64,000 bases of DNA from positions 10,639,199 through 10,703,198 of the forward strand of contig NC_092369.1 of assembly GCF_030848805.1 (NCBI RefSeq), written 5' to 3'. Shown here one piece after another: positions 1 through 14,000 of this stretch; the first letter of the stretch is position 1, and the number at the start of each line of letters is the position of its first letter. The DNA is from Temnothorax longispinosus. Its lineage: Eukaryota; Arthropoda; Insecta; Hymenoptera; Formicidae. A program made the translations under genes and the position numbers. The notes beneath the pieces are model-generated. The model was not told where the DNA came from and did not search any database. It saw nothing but the letters and a program-made list of their open reading frames with translations.

Positions 1-1485
1 TCTCCCTCAGTAATTAATACCTCCTTAATGACGAACCATGAAAGGAGCGAGCGGACGAGCGTAGCGCGATGCGTACACGGCCAATTCACCTGCGGTGCTT
101 TATTTTACGATCGTCGGAATAATTCCTGAAACTTTACGCGGAGCATCCTGTGCGCCGCACGTTGGCTCGAGAGGACAATTGGCAGCCGGCAGATCGAAGT
201 CGCTTGAAAAGCGCGCCGCCGCCGCCGCCGCTAATTACGATGGAACGGCGGGGAGCGTCAACGTCTCGTTAGCGCAGATTTTGTTAATAGCGGCGTGCAC
301 GGCGCGAGGTTCACCTGTTGCGTAAACATGGTAACACTAGGTGCCCCGCAATTCGAAACGAGTAACCTCAGGGGCGTCCGACAAAATGCGTCATCGAACG
401 CATTTCTTCCTCCCGTTTTGATCGCTGCAGCGAGAATTTTAAACTAACGAACGAATAAGCGGACAGTAAATGTAACCGACGCTCAGTAATAAATTGTATT
501 GAAATAATGTGAAACAGGGAAAAGAAAAGGGTTAATATCTCGAGAAGCCTGCGTGCTGCGTTTACGGGTGAGAATTTTGCAAAATAATCAATATCGTAAC
601 GCGTCAGGCCGAAATCGTCGACCGAGAATATCAGACTTGCAATTCGAGGCACGCACCCGCGCATTAATCCCGATAACGCGAACGGCCGCGCTTTGGCAAC
701 GCCAGCGGAGACGCAACAACGTTTAAAACACGATCATATATCACACCTGGATATTATTTTTATTTTCGGGCGGAAAAAAAATTATCTCTGTCATCCTTTG
801 CAACCTGTTGCAGCGCAAACGCTACAAGGGGGAAAACAAGCGTTCGGATTGTCAAATAAAAGTAATTGAGAGAGTGCGTCGAAACGGTCCGCGGATCGCG
901 CAGCCAGTCGTTGTTTTTCTGGATAAAAAAAAGCGGAGGGGCGAAAAAAAAACGAGAGAGAGAATATTAAACGGTTACCTGTTGCGATCTGTTGACTGTA
1001 CGAGCGAACGATCGGGTTTTAATCATGAAAAAGGTAAACAATCGCTTTTTTACGTTACATTACAATCGCGAGCAACCGATCACAGCCGTTCCGGGTTGCG
1101 ATAAAATTGAAATTTTCTCGGAGGAACCGCGTTGCGAAACTGCCTCAACATGGTGTTCAACCATTTCGTGCTAAATCTTTCTTGTAACGTTCCTAAAATT
1201 TATAAAACCATCAATATCCCTTCCCCCTCATCGTGTTTTTCAACCAAAATCGTTTCTTGTCAATCTCTCTTTTTGTCTCTTTCACATATCCATTAAATCA
1301 GTTTATTTATCGCACCTGTGTTTGATCATCGTTGAATATATTCGAATGTACGTTGATATACATTTGATAAACTCTATAAAACAAAAAGCAGAGAAAATTG
1401 AAGTTCCGAATTAATCATACACGCTCTGACTAATATTAAAAAATTTATAGAAAATGGAGACGATCAATTTTGGCTTCTGAGAAAC
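1..1485. other. No gene seen; mixed composition
   Basis: A GC-richer head (1-330) with a GCC trinucleotide run at about 214-231, then AT-rich DNA. Nothing here has codon structure or flanking splice sites. Confidence 0.4.
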
Positions 1486-1499
1486 TCATACGTTACGGA

Positions 1500-1935
1500 T
1501 TGATTGTTCGCACGTTTCTCGAGCTACAGGGATGACAGAAAAATTCAGCGCGGACGCGTCGAGAGATCCCGTAAGATTTCGGCAAACCCTCTCAATAGTA
1601 AAACAGGTCTCGCCCGCTTTCGGCCGCGCGCGTTTTCCATGATAATCGAGCGTCCTAACCGACGCGGTAACGCGTTCCCTCGGATGGTTCGGCCGAGTTC
1701 GGGGTCGCGCACCCCTTCGCGTTAGGGGTTGGTAATTCCAGGCCGGGGTAATTCCCTCCTTCGTACGCGCGCCAGGACCTCCCGAAGTTCCCTGTTTTAT
1801 CCACCGCGGATAAGGGTTGGTTAACCGCCCAAAATCTCGGGGGTAAACTGGAACCTTCCGCATCGCGCGGCGGTAAAATTCGCTTCAAGGATCGACACGA
1901 GGGAAGGACACCGTGCGGCATGACATTCCCGATTG
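1500..1935. promoter_or_regulatory. GC island, candidate conserved non-coding element
   Basis: A sharp GC-rich block in AT-rich DNA. It contains two GTAATTCC motifs (about 1,731-1,756), GATAAGG (GATA type, about 1,809) and GGTTAACC (about 1,818). Both strands are open for about 100 codons but show no protein character. Isolated islands like this in long introns are often enhancers. Confidence 0.3.
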
Positions 1936-4190
1936 CTGCACCGATAACCATGCACAATAACCTTTTATAAACTTTTTGCATTCTAATTATTGTAACAATT
2001 TCATCGATTTATAAAACGAATGCGCTTTATTCTTAAAACCTTCGATCTTAATATACACTAAAAGAAATGAGTATATATGCATTTTTTTCATATTCAATAA
2101 AAATTTGTCAATACATGTAAATATTTTCACGCGTACTCTTTACGAATCAGGTCTAATGGAAATTTCAAGATATATTATATTATCACCATTCTTTGCAAAG
2201 GTTGAGCGAATTGATAAAATAATCAAATTTTGCAATCAGTCGTAAATTAAGAGCTTTTTAAATTATTTACATATTGTATTATTCACGTTGCAGGACTTAA
2301 AAACTAATCAGGATATTAAATAGCAAGCGCAAATCATTGTAATAAATTATCAAGCTAGACGTTCTTTTTTTCTTTTTCCAAAACTTACGTTTATGCGGCA
2401 ACTTTTTCTTAGATTTTTTTCTGAAAAATACACCAGCCACATTTTAGAAGAATATTTTATTTGAAGCAGAGCTCACATGAAAGGTGAAGGCAACCGCAAA
2501 AATATTTTACAAGTAGTAATTTAAATAATGTTAAATATTTATAATGCTACACATGCAATGTTTTACATCTGCATAAATATTAAGTAACATTTGCATCTGT
2601 ATTATATCGTTGAAACACATCTTAGCACTTTCATCAAGAAAATTAATTGGGATTATTAGTAATCATTACAAAATTACCATCACCTCTCTTTCATCGAAAG
2701 TTTATCCTCGCGATGGTATGCTAAAATTCCAGGATGCACAAAGTCATGTAAAATTTAATTAGCGTTTCCCATAGAAAGGCCGTGCTTATTAGAGCGATCA
2801 ATTTTTTCACATAAGCGTATACCGAGCGAAAAATCGGCAAAGCCTAAAACGACTCCAAACAACAATGTCCGGCTACATGCCGCGAAAATTGTATCGCCGA
2901 TATTATATAAATTTAAAAAGAATCAAAAAGAAGAATGGGATGTTTAATATGCCGATGTTCTTTTTGCAACGTACACTTTATAGCGCAACACATCCCTGAA
3001 TTGCAAAGCATTTTGTATAATAAAACGATTACGACAGCTATATTTCGAAAAAATGCTCGGAAAAAATTTGCTCAATTTTAATAGAGCCTGTTGATATCAA
3101 TTCGCACATTCCTGATATCATCCTTGAAACTTAAATGGACAGACGTATGTTTCTTTTTGTTCAAAAAATCGTAAAAAATCTTTCTTTTTTCGCGACAGTC
3201 TTAAATGATGAGATTAGTCTTATCATTTCATAGTAACATAAAACTACATAATTAATTTCTCCTGGTAGATTAAAGTTTCCGATCAGTGTTATGTAAAACT
3301 TTGATTACTATTTACTGCAAAAAACGTTCGCATTCGATAATTTTGCATGTAAATAGAGGCTGCGTTAATTAATTGTCGTTATGCAATTATACCGAATCAT
3401 GCAGAAAGTTATGTATGCTCTAACTACTACGTGTAAGAAATATGCACGATTAGCAACCGGCTGTTCTCTATGCGGCAGATAAAGATTTGAATTGCAAGAA
3501 TATGGAGAATGAAAGGAAGCAAAAAAGAAATTTCTTAATAAAAAAATCTTGTCGCGCTTGCCATGGTCAGGCCAGAGGGCACAGTTACAAATCGAATTAA
3601 CATCTAAGTAAAGATAAATTATCATGTATATCTCGCGTCTATCATAACCCCGCGCTTTTTTTCGCGAGCTCCGTAACCAAGAAAATCAATAAAAAATAGT
3701 TACAAGTAATAATAAAAACACGAAGACTTAGTGGGAGAAATCGCAATCGCGTTTGCAGTCATAAGATCGCGTCGATAGTTACGCTAACCGATAATTATCA
3801 CTTCATTAAAAAAAAAACACAAAAAGATATGTATGAATTGATTAAAGATTATCGATCAACCGTTGATTGGCGGTTATTTATCTTTTCGTTCTTTGCATAT
3901 ATGTCAAAAATGACTATAACACCACGAAAAGTGATGCTGTCGATGAAAGAACGAAAGGAAATTCCCCTATTGTTCCGAAATACATCGCCAATACATCGTA
4001 TATGTATGTATATCATTATCATTATATTTGAAAATACACGCATTCACAGATAAGCATCTCTTGCACGAGATTAAATCGGGCCCAGTCAAACTTATTCTTA
4101 CAAGAAATCTCGGCCTACGCACGATCTCAGTACATGCACGCGTCTTTAAGTCGCGCCGACTTCCGGCTTCCGGTTTCCGGAAGAAGTGTT
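1936..4190. other. AT-rich, no feature seen
   Basis: Uniform AT-rich DNA with no codon structure or paired splice sites. Presumed intron or intergenic. Confidence 0.5.
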
Positions 4191-4230
4191 CTCCATTCGC
4201 TTCTCTCCCTCTTTCCCTCCCTTTCTCTCA

Positions 4231-4252
4231 CTCTCTCTCTCTCTCTCTCTCT
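4231..4252. repeat. (CT)n microsatellite
   Basis: A pure CT run within a longer pyrimidine-rich tract (4,199-4,265). Confidence 0.9.
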
Positions 4253-4869
4253 GTCTCTCCCTCGTTTCTATCCAAGAATCTTTCCGGATGGAGACGCGCT
4301 CGCTGTCTCTCGGAGGCACGCGGTGGGAGATTTAGGGGAGAATCGTACGATTAATGGCATCCCCCGCGGCATAAACGACTGTGGCGCGGCCTTTCCCGCT
4401 AAATTCAGAATCGAAGATCGAACGGTTGATAGGATCTATCGCGTCGTTGCCACTTGGACCCTCCCGAGGGAGGACTTTCCGACTTTTCTGGACGAACGCG
4501 AGCAAGCAACGGTAGCAAGCTTCATCGACTGACAATTGCGTGTATATGTAACGTAAACGCTGCGTGGAATTTTCCTCGAAGTGGCTATATCAGGAAAATA
4601 TACAAGTGTCCAATGTAAAGTTTTGCTCTTTTAAAGTGCTGTATTCGCTTTAAAAAAAAAAGTGCGCCGAGGTAACAAGATTTAAATAAGACTCACTGTA
4701 CGTAATAAACCTGAGATAACATGCATCGCACCGCGTCGATTTTATAATTCGTTTCATCTTGTTATAAAGCTGCGAAGAGAATTGAAGTTCTCGTTAGATC
4801 TCGTTATATCATGCAGCTTGCATGAGACTGAACATCGCGAGACTCAAGAGCGTCAAAGTGACAGAGACT

Positions 4870-5600
4870 CGTGGCGGCAACCCCCCGTAGGAGGGCAAAA
4901 ATATTTTTCGGTTTTTACAAGAGATCGTCAGACTCTCCGCGCCGATCTGGTCTCGGGGTCCCCTCCGCCCCGCGCGCGAGAATCGCCCCGTTAAAAGGAG
5001 ACCGAACGAGCCGACGAGAGCTCAAAATTCCGCGGCGGTGCCTTTTGTCCCCGCGATGTGCTTCACCTTCTCTCTTTTTGCCAGCGGTCGTCCTTTCTTC
5101 TTCGTCCTTTCTCCTCTCTTCTCCCTTTCCCTCCATTCCTTCATCCTCTCGCTACCAGGATTGTCGACGAGAGGACGGAGGAAAACGCATAATTCCGATT
5201 CTCCTTCCCTCGTGTCCCTCTTTCTCTCTCTCACTCCGTCTCTCCCACTTCGTCTTTCACGCTCATCTCGATCTACGTCGGAGCCAGCGATCCGGAGTCT
5301 CGTCCTTCTCTCTCTCGTCTTCTCGCGAGATAACGGATCGTTGTTCTTCGTCGGTAGCTCGCGCTGATTCGTCTCACAGAGCGAGCCGCTGCGAGCATCA
5401 ATCTCTCGTCAAAGCTCGGCAGCTAGTCGTAGACATACCGATGCGAGAAGGAGGAAGGAGCCCACAATGCGTCTGCTCGTCCAACCGCGACGAGAAACCT
5501 CCTTCCGTCGCGTCGCGTCACGTCACGGTCGCATCGCCTAGCATATAACGTCACACTATTCTCTTCTCTCCCTTCATGACTGCTTGCGGCAATCGGAAAC
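4870..5600. other. Pyrimidine-rich GC island
   Basis: CT-rich on the plus strand with long open frames in several frames on both strands (for example 4,871-5,548 plus). The translations are Ser/Arg/Leu low complexity. More likely regulatory or simple-sequence DNA than coding. Confidence 0.35.
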
Positions 5601-5609
5601 TGCAAGACT

Positions 5610-6840
5610 GACAGCGACCGCTGGTCTTTCCGGTTAAACTAAATCGATGACTGTAGATAAGTATTATCAGTTCAATCCCGTATAATCGCATAATTATATA
5701 TCAAAGAAAATAAGAGAGTGAAATGGATTTCTCGCAGATATGTAAAATCAAAGAAAAAGATACATAATCATAAAATTAAAATAATATCAAAGTCCTGAAT
5801 ATTAATTTTGTACAAAATATTCGAAAATACACGATTTCAAAATATTTCTAATTTTTAATGAAAGTATGAAATATCATAACAAGTAAAAACGTGAAAAAGG
5901 TTACGCACAAATGCAAGGTAATAATATTCTATATTTTCTCACTGTACGCTGCATCTAAAACTTTCGCCATGATGGCCATGATACATAAATAAAGCTAAAG
6001 AATGTATTCTTTTTATCATATTTTTAAGTAATTCGTATATTCATACATTCGTATATATTCATTCATTCCACTCTTTTAGTTTTAGTCATGTTTACCTATT
6101 GAAATAAACGATTACAGAACAATTACATCCTTGTGATGTTTAATTTTAGCTGCAATATCAAAATGTTAAAGTTTAAATTTTCAACAAAAAAATAAGTAAC
6201 GTCGGTCGAATACGATATCGGAGATAATTCAATAATTTATCTCACGAATGATGCAACAACGGAACGTTGAGCTCCAAAGTGCAAAAGTAATATCCGTGCT
6301 TGAGACGCCTCGAGACGGATGCTAAATGCAGTTTAATTCTGTACTTTGAAACTCGTTCCGATATGCTGCAATCGCACAGGTACGATGACATATCGCGGAG
6401 CATTGCCACATTCTGTGCCAATAACGCAAATAGATTTCTGATTTCCGACAAAGTTGCAAGAACCGCAATAAATTACAAATTACTGTTCGTGCGAGACTGA
6501 ATTACTGACTGTCCTTCATTTCCGCCTCAGGAAAACATTCTAAAATAAGAATCGACTTGAATAATTGCGACAATTTTAGAGTACAATTTTATAGACCCAT
6601 GTAAAAATAATATCAATCTCTTTTTCTGATGTGACGGGAAGTCGATAACATAAAGATATTTTTTTTCCGAAGACCAAATTAAATGAAATTAAACAGCCCG
6701 AGGCTCCGATTTAAAATAATTTAGGTAATCTTGAAAAAAAAAAAGGGATTTTTTCGGCATACCTCCTGGCGGATTACTCTGTATGAAAATCCTGATCGTG
6801 ATTCCGAGAGCAGAGGCCTCGTGCCCATTGTCACGGATGC
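5610..6840. other. AT-rich, little seen
   Basis: No gene. The only oddity is a possible 16-base microexon at 6,763-6,778 on the minus strand, described among the findings. Confidence 0.4.
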
Positions 6841-7040
6841 ACACGCACAAGTGTGTACGTGCGCGCGCGCGCATTACGAGCGCTTCGTGTGCGTAAGGTC
6901 CGTCGTGTAACTCGGCGGGCTAATGATGATGACACTCTTATTTCTCCGGGAGGACGCGGGTCATTTTTCAAAGGGCAGCGAGGGGGAAAGAGCGACCCGG
7001 GAGAGCTCCTGAACGAGGAGGGAGACGAAACGAGAAGCTG

Positions 7041-7120
7041 GAGAATGAAGGGAAGGAAGAGCTGCAGAAGAAGAAGAAGAAGAGAAGAAGACGATGACGA
7101 CGACGACGACGACGAGGTTC
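7041..7120. repeat. (GAA)n/(GAC)n trinucleotide tract
   Basis: GAA and GAC trinucleotide runs lie at about 7,065-7,117. They are followed by GA/AAAG-rich DNA at 7,187-7,220 and a (CT)n run at 7,246-7,262 on the other strand sense. Confidence 0.8.
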
Positions 7121-7399
7121 CCTCCGCGCGCTAGCGCAGAAGCTAATGTCCGGAACGACTCCTAAACCATTAGACGAGGAGAAAGGAAAGAAAGAGAGAG
7201 AGAGAAAGAGAAAAAGATGATGCTGACCGGTGTGCGGATGAAGCGTCTCTCTCTCTCTCTCTCCGCTCTACTCTCCTCCCTCTCCTCTTTCCTCCACTTC
7301 ATCCGGCCGAGCCACTTTTCTCCAGCAGCTTTCGCTCTCGGAGGGAGACAGAAAGCGGACAAAGAGACGGCTTAATCGCGGAGAAGATAACGATATCGT

Positions 7400-8480
7400 T
7401 ACGCCTCTGGCGTGTCAAAGCCTTGTGAATTATTGGGGTAACAAAATTTCGGAGGTCAACGATGGCGTGGCTACATTTTTACTTCTTCGACGTTTTCTAA
7501 CTTGCCTGATCGTTCAGATTCCGGCCGACAAGCTGAAGCTACCATAAATTTTAGTGTTTCACAGATATGGAATGTTCGCGTTTCATTATATGAATGAAAA
7601 TAAAGATAAAAATATCTAGAGAGAAAGAGTTTTTCATGTAATAATAATGTTTGTAAATGGCCCAATATGCTACACAATTTACAGAGGAAATTGTGAAGCA
7701 ATTAGCGAGAAGCACGAAAATTTTTATTCTTCTACGAAATTACTCGTAATTAAAATATCAGGTAATTTTATGTAACGTTTCGAAATAATAAGTATTTATA
7801 TTTTCAGGAATATCTTAATCATAAAGTGCAAAGATTTATTTTATACATTCTTCGACGTAAATTCTATTCCATTTCATATGCATGTTTTGATTGAACGATA
7901 AAGGCAAAGAGAATATGTAGCACGTATCGGAAAAGACTTGTAATTCAACGATCAATAGCATCGTTGATAACGGGAAGGGACCTCTTTTCACCGTCGAGAG
8001 TTTAAGTAAGCGTCCACCGATTAATTATTCACCATACGTCCGCGTTTAATTCGATTCCCCTTTACGAAGAGGGCCGGATCACGTGCGGTTCGTAAACATT
8101 GTCAATTATTTAAATAACTACCGTACTACCTCTTTCCGCCTAATTCGTCACGTCTCTCCGCGCGCCTTACGTTAGCAATGTAACTTTACAATGGAACGAG
8201 AGATCATCGAATAAACAACGGAATTTATCAGAATCGAATCAACCTCACGCGATACACGTATAAGCTAGTCCGTTGCATTTAACGTCGAATTGTATAAATA
8301 ATAAAAATATTGTTTCAGCGGAAAATGAATATAATCGTAACAAAACGCGGCAATAGTAAACGCGTTCCATGTCGAGTGATGGACACTTTATCTCGGCGAG
8401 ACATAAAAAAAGGAATATCGAAGTACCTCGCGATAAGTATCGCAGCACCTGTCCCATTGTAGGCCAATTCCACACGAGAG
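7400..8480. other. AT-rich, no feature seen
   Basis: No coding frame with supporting splice sites, and no repeat structure noticed. Confidence 0.4.
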
Positions 8481-8489
8481 ACAATGTGC

Positions 8490-8800
8490 CGCAACGGTTA
8501 CGCGAGCAACTATGCGACGGACGCTGCTCCTAAGCGGCACGAAAGTCACGTCGCGTCACCGCTGCAGCTGCAGCATCGGTCTGCTACGCTTATAGGTGCA
8601 ATAAATCTCCATTAGCCGCCGAAATTCGCCGTACATATACATTTTGCCCAATTACTATGCCCGTCCCGCGCCCTTTTTCTGTAAACTGGACACGGTTTCA
8701 CCGACGGACGCGGCCCGATAAATTGAATCGTCCGGCGTGCAAGAGCGAGGGGCGAACCGCGAGGTCCGAGTTAATTCATTCAGCGCGTCCCAGTTTCTCC
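8490..8800. promoter_or_regulatory. GC-rich block with E-box palindrome
   Basis: It contains GCTGCAGCTGCAGC (about 8,561-8,574), a perfect palindrome centred on a CAGCTG E-box. The block has no open frame of note. Candidate enhancer only. Confidence 0.25.
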
Positions 8801-9949
8801 GACAATTAACAGAAAAATGTGCCAGAGATTTGGGATACTGAGATTTTCTTTACGTAGAATGTTCTGATACTGCTCACTCGTTCTACGTACGAATTTGAAA
8901 TTACAGCTGCCCTATCTTATATTTTCTCAACAGCTTAGTTATTAATTTTTATTCAGTGTTAATAATTCGAGAATTTGGTATACATCACTTTAAAAAGTTA
9001 AGTGGTCAAAAATGGGATTATTAAGCAATACAAATTTTTATATCAAACAAATTAAAAGGTACGACAATGTATTTTGTCAAATAATTGCAAACAGATTCCT
9101 ATTTCTTTTAAAGATGTAATAATGATAGCCTATCACATATATTTCTGTATATTTCTGTGTAAAGCGCAACTCACCTTTAATTTCTTAATTTTTTCTAACG
9201 AAACAATAAGCCAAAGAAGATGATGCCCCCTTCGCTTCGCCCGCTTCGCTCTAAGACGGAAGCGCGCGATTGAAACGCAGAGACAAGATAGATGTGCGTC
9301 ACTTCCGGCCGCGACAGAGGGTGGCGTCTGCACGACGGTCGCCTCTGACAGCCACCCTTTTGCGGCTACCATTGGAGGGGTCGCGTCGCTTTTGCAGAAT
9401 ATAATTACTGCCTATGTCGGTGGTATATCTTTGGTCGCGTAGACACGCACAAATGCGCGGCTCGACACGAAATTTACTGCGAGTGCTGATAAACTGCACC
9501 GCGAGGAATGATATCAAAGAAAAGTGATTAGCGAAAGCGAATAAGGCTTGTCTCGTAATTTTTCTTCGTAATTGTAGCCACAAATGCTTTCGCCAGACAA
9601 TCGCTACCTAATTATTAGTAACGACATTATTATAAAAAAATTGTATTAACAGCAACTTAATGGCTGAATCAAAGTTTCTGCTGTTGAACAGCATAGCTCG
9701 CTAAATATGAAAATTTCTTAAAATATGGTTAAGTAATTGCATTCTTTTTGCAGCCTACATATTAAAAGAGATTTTTTATTCTCTATCTGGCTACTATTGT
9801 TTAAGGTTCTCTTTTAATCTGCTGTAAAATATATGAGTAAATGTAATAACGTGTCGGTGCTATCGTTTTTCCGACGATTAGAATTCGTCGTTGCTTTTTT
9901 TGTCACGTTCAGTACGCATAAAAATGCATGTATGATAACGCACGGGAGC

Positions 9950-10265
9950 GTTTCGCACGAGATTTGCATATGACCCCTCGGCTTATAAAGTCGGGTTTAA
10001 GCCTGCCCGAGACGTTGATACATTAAATCGAGGTAACAACTGACGATCTAACCGGCGGGGGTGTGGTTCTCGTAATTGCGCTCCGTATTCCTAATTAAAC
10101 CGCAAAAAAAGGACGAGGGCGTGGTACACGTGGGCGTAGCCCCGCATTATTCGACGGGGTAAAGTCTGTCGTGCCGCCGCGAGAGGCAATGGCCACCAAG
10201 AACAGTCTCGATCGAGATCGCGATCGCGATTTCGATCGGGATCTGCGTTTCACATAAGTCATTCA
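9950..10265. promoter_or_regulatory. Candidate enhancer: RUNX, KLF and E-box motifs
   Basis: GTGTGGTT (10,061-10,068) and AACCGCA (10,098-10,104) match RUNX sites on opposite strands. GGGCGTGG (10,117-10,124) fits KLF/Sp sites and CACGTG (10,127-10,132) is an E-box. A palindromic GATCGCGATCGCGATC tract lies at about 10,214-10,229. The function is inferred from motif density. Confidence 0.3.
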
Positions 10266-11049
10266 CCTGCCAGCGGCATGATTAAAAGCGCCTTTTATAC
10301 ACGGATAATTTGTTGAAGGTGTTATTTCGAAAGATAACAGAGAGCCCCAATAAAGCACACATAGAAATAATTAATTTAAAAAAAATAACGTAATTCACGG
10401 CGCGTAAAAATCCTACGAGATAAGAAGATATTTATCAAAGAGAGAGAGGGGGAACGCTATGTGCAGACTATATTTAACAAGATTTATCGTGTATCAATTT
10501 TTACAGTTCATTCTGCGTATAAATTCTTCATTATACTTTTCTTTTCTTGCCTCTTGTTACTTGATTTCTCTTATGGTTGTCAACATTGCTGATGATACCT
10601 CGCCTTTTGCACGTATCTCTTTCTTATGCCTGAGTAAATAAAATATCAAACTTGTACGTTTATAATAAAGCGATTATTATCCATTCTAATTCCCAGGTCC
10701 GAGGCGAATCAAGCGGACGCGATATCGCGAGTCAACGTCGCTGCAGGGTCGCGGCTACTCCGATTATCCGGAGCGGATTACGCTGCTCCACTGGCACCGC
10801 GGCGAAAGATTTTCTCGGTAACGGCAGAGTCCGCGGGCCTCGTGGCGATCGGCGTGGGGTTGGGAACCCGCCCAGAGCGTGCACGCGATATCCACTACCG
10901 GTCGTTTCAGCGACGCTCGTCGCCAGAATGCCGCCACGGGGGATTCTGGACGAACGGTGAAAGTATTAAGCGTCCTTTGTGCGAGGAATGACATGGTCGG
11001 TGTCACGGTGCGTAGCGCGCCGCGGTGCAATTGCGGGAGCAATTTGTAC

Positions 11050-14000
11050 CCGGTTTGCAGGAGCGTTTTTCTCTTTCATCTACACATTTTTAAAAACGTG
11101 CCGACGAATACCGAAGGAGATTCAGTTATATAATAATAATAATAATAGATGCCACTTGTATAATGAGCTTTGTTTCATATAATCCCACGCGCATTTAGAT
11201 AGAGATCCAAAGTGCAGTTGGAAGTTGGACGTCGGATTCATCTCTGTACGCATTAAAATCATATTGATAAAGTGGGGAGATAAATTATCGTGCTTGCCCA
11301 TGAATTCTCGATAGTCGTCCACGATTCATCGCGGGAGAACGCGCGCGGTTTATCCTTCGGAGATGCACCGTCACCTGTTGCACACGCGATGTACACGTCT
11401 TATACGTCTTTTTAAAGCGTGATCGATAGCGAAACGGACGCGTTTTAACATAAATTAATTATGCATCGCGACCAATGCTGCGCCTAATTGCACGGTGCAA
11501 GTCTCGGCGTGCGTCGCTCGGTAAACACGATCACAAAATCGTACATTATCGGAATGATATATACGCGTTCACACACACACACAGTGTTCACTCGTTGCAT
11601 AATACGACCGATCTTTAAATAGCGCATATGTTACAAATCTGAATCTCGTTAAGCTGGATGAAACACAAGTAACACGCTGCTAAGCTCGGTAAATCAACTT
11701 AATCGTCGCGCTCCTATCCGTGCAAACATCGCGAGCGTGACTCGGCCGAAGGTGGCAAAGTCGTGATTCCCCTGATTTGCATAATCACATAGCGCAGGTG
11801 TTACATGCACATGATATTACGTGCCGAGACGATTTTCTAAATCCTCGCCGATACGCACTTACATTGTGAAATAAAAACAAGAAATTCATCTAAACTTGAA
11901 CAAATTAACCGCCCGTACAAAAATTCTAATTTTCTTCATCAAAATTGTGGTTTTTTTTTCACAATATTTGGATTTTCTAATTTTTATATATTTTTACTGA
12001 CCATCTAACAACTTCCTTTCTTCGTAATGTCTCTTTGTTTATTGGTCAATTTTTTATTGCTGTTAAAAAGTACTATTCTGAGCAATTAAATGCGATTATA
12101 GTGCTCGATTATAGTAGTAAAAAAATTAGAGGAAGAAGAAGACGATTAGCTTCCATGTCGAATCGGTGAAACGGCAAAATATACTTCCATTCAAAATTAA
12201 TCGCGCTTCCGTTGCCTGCAGCTATGAAATTAAGAAAGGCAATAAAGACCCTGACACGCTAGTAACATTAAAAGCGTTATCGAGATTACCTTCGGAAGAA
12301 TTAACGTTCGTCCCTTTGACTTCTTTACACCATTTTTCTAACTCATGCCACGTATAGATAAAACAAAGATGCAAATCAAATGTAATTCGATCGCATTGCA
12401 TTTAGTTTTAATATCAGGTGCATGTCTTTGTTAATTTTATATATTAATCTACTTAATATATTGCAGACTAACAAGATCTTATGCTTCATGTACTGTGTAA
12501 TGTACCTTTTCTCAGCAGTATATAATCGAATCCATAATTAGCAGCTTATGCGTGTATGTGTGTCTGTGTAATGTTAAAAATATTAAATTGGTACAAAAGA
12601 CTTATCATCTTTTGAGCAAGCTATTAAATAAAGTTAAAAAAATTCTTTAAAAAAGAAATTAAGTTTATTTCACAATTAAAAAAAAAGAGTAGGTTAAACA
12701 TCATCGTGGCGACAATTTTGCTTCAATTTTTCTAATATTTGAGTTTCAATTTTATTTTAAAAATATAACAAATTTTCAATTTTATCAATTTAATGCGACG
12801 TTTTCTCCTTCTCGATTGTACTTCTACTTCATAAACCGGAAGCAGACAATGAAACTGATTGATTTTATCGATGGACCTAGGATCGGATGCAAATTTTCGG
12901 AAGGCGCTTAATGATCCTCGCTGAAACGAGGCTTTGATTACAATTTCCAGTTTTAACGGCGCATTACTTTTCGGAGAACGGAGGTGTTTCTCCTTGGCTT
13001 TCTTTTTTGCGCGTTGCATGAAATGCATTTTACTGCTTTACCGTTGCACAAAAAGGAGAGTCCGAAGGGGGGTCGGTAGATGATGGAGATGATGAAGAAG
13101 CGAACGAAGAAGACGTACTGGCGATGTCCGAGTAAGACATAAACGGTCTTCGTTCCTCGTCCGTTTTAAACGAACGCGCCTTATTCTGGACACAGGCATT
13201 AGAATACGCATGTAAAAGAATATAAAAAATCCGACCTAGTTGTGTAATACTTTTCGAGTTTTCTCGTATTTTTGGAAGTTTTGTTCCGTAAACATACTTC
13301 AGTTTAATTAAAATTGCAAAAAATAGTATATTATTCCGTAAAAAAATTTAGATAAAATATAATATAATAACTATAGTAAGTCTTTTTTCAAAAATAACCG
13401 AAAACTAATGTTTAGACTTAAAGGGGGTCTTACTTTTACATAACTAATCTTCAGATCTCATATCCTAAATCGATTTTGCAAGATAAAAACATAGTAACTT
13501 CCTTGAAAAAAATGTTTACCAACATAATTTCGAATATTACAAAAGAAAGAATGTTTGACATTTAAAATGATAAGCTCTATTGCAAGTTTTAATCTCGTGT
13601 TACACCTCAACATTTTTTCAAGAAGCGGATGTTATAACGCCACCGATACTGTAAGATAAATCGTCACGATAATTTTCTTCAAGGGCTGGCTGCTGAGGTT
13701 AAAGCCCAAAGGTTACCAGCGATAACGTCTCTCTCATACCGTGTTGCGTGTATGTGTGCATACGAAAAGGTCATTTTAAGAATATCACGTAGCTCATGCT
13801 CATGGTTCAAACAAACTCCCTTTCCATGTACCTAAACGTACAACATAATACGTTCAAGATACAGAGCTGAACATAGAAAACACGTCGTTTCTCCTCTTAT
13901 TATTACTGCAATTATCTATTATTACAATTTTCTTTGAAAGATATAAAAATAAATATGACGGAGGTACTTAATCTTAACTCCTTAGGCTATAGATCCGACA

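Noticed and set aside
4871..5548. 225-codon plus-strand frame
   Set aside because: A CT-rich tract giving Ser/Arg/Leu repeats, open in other frames too.
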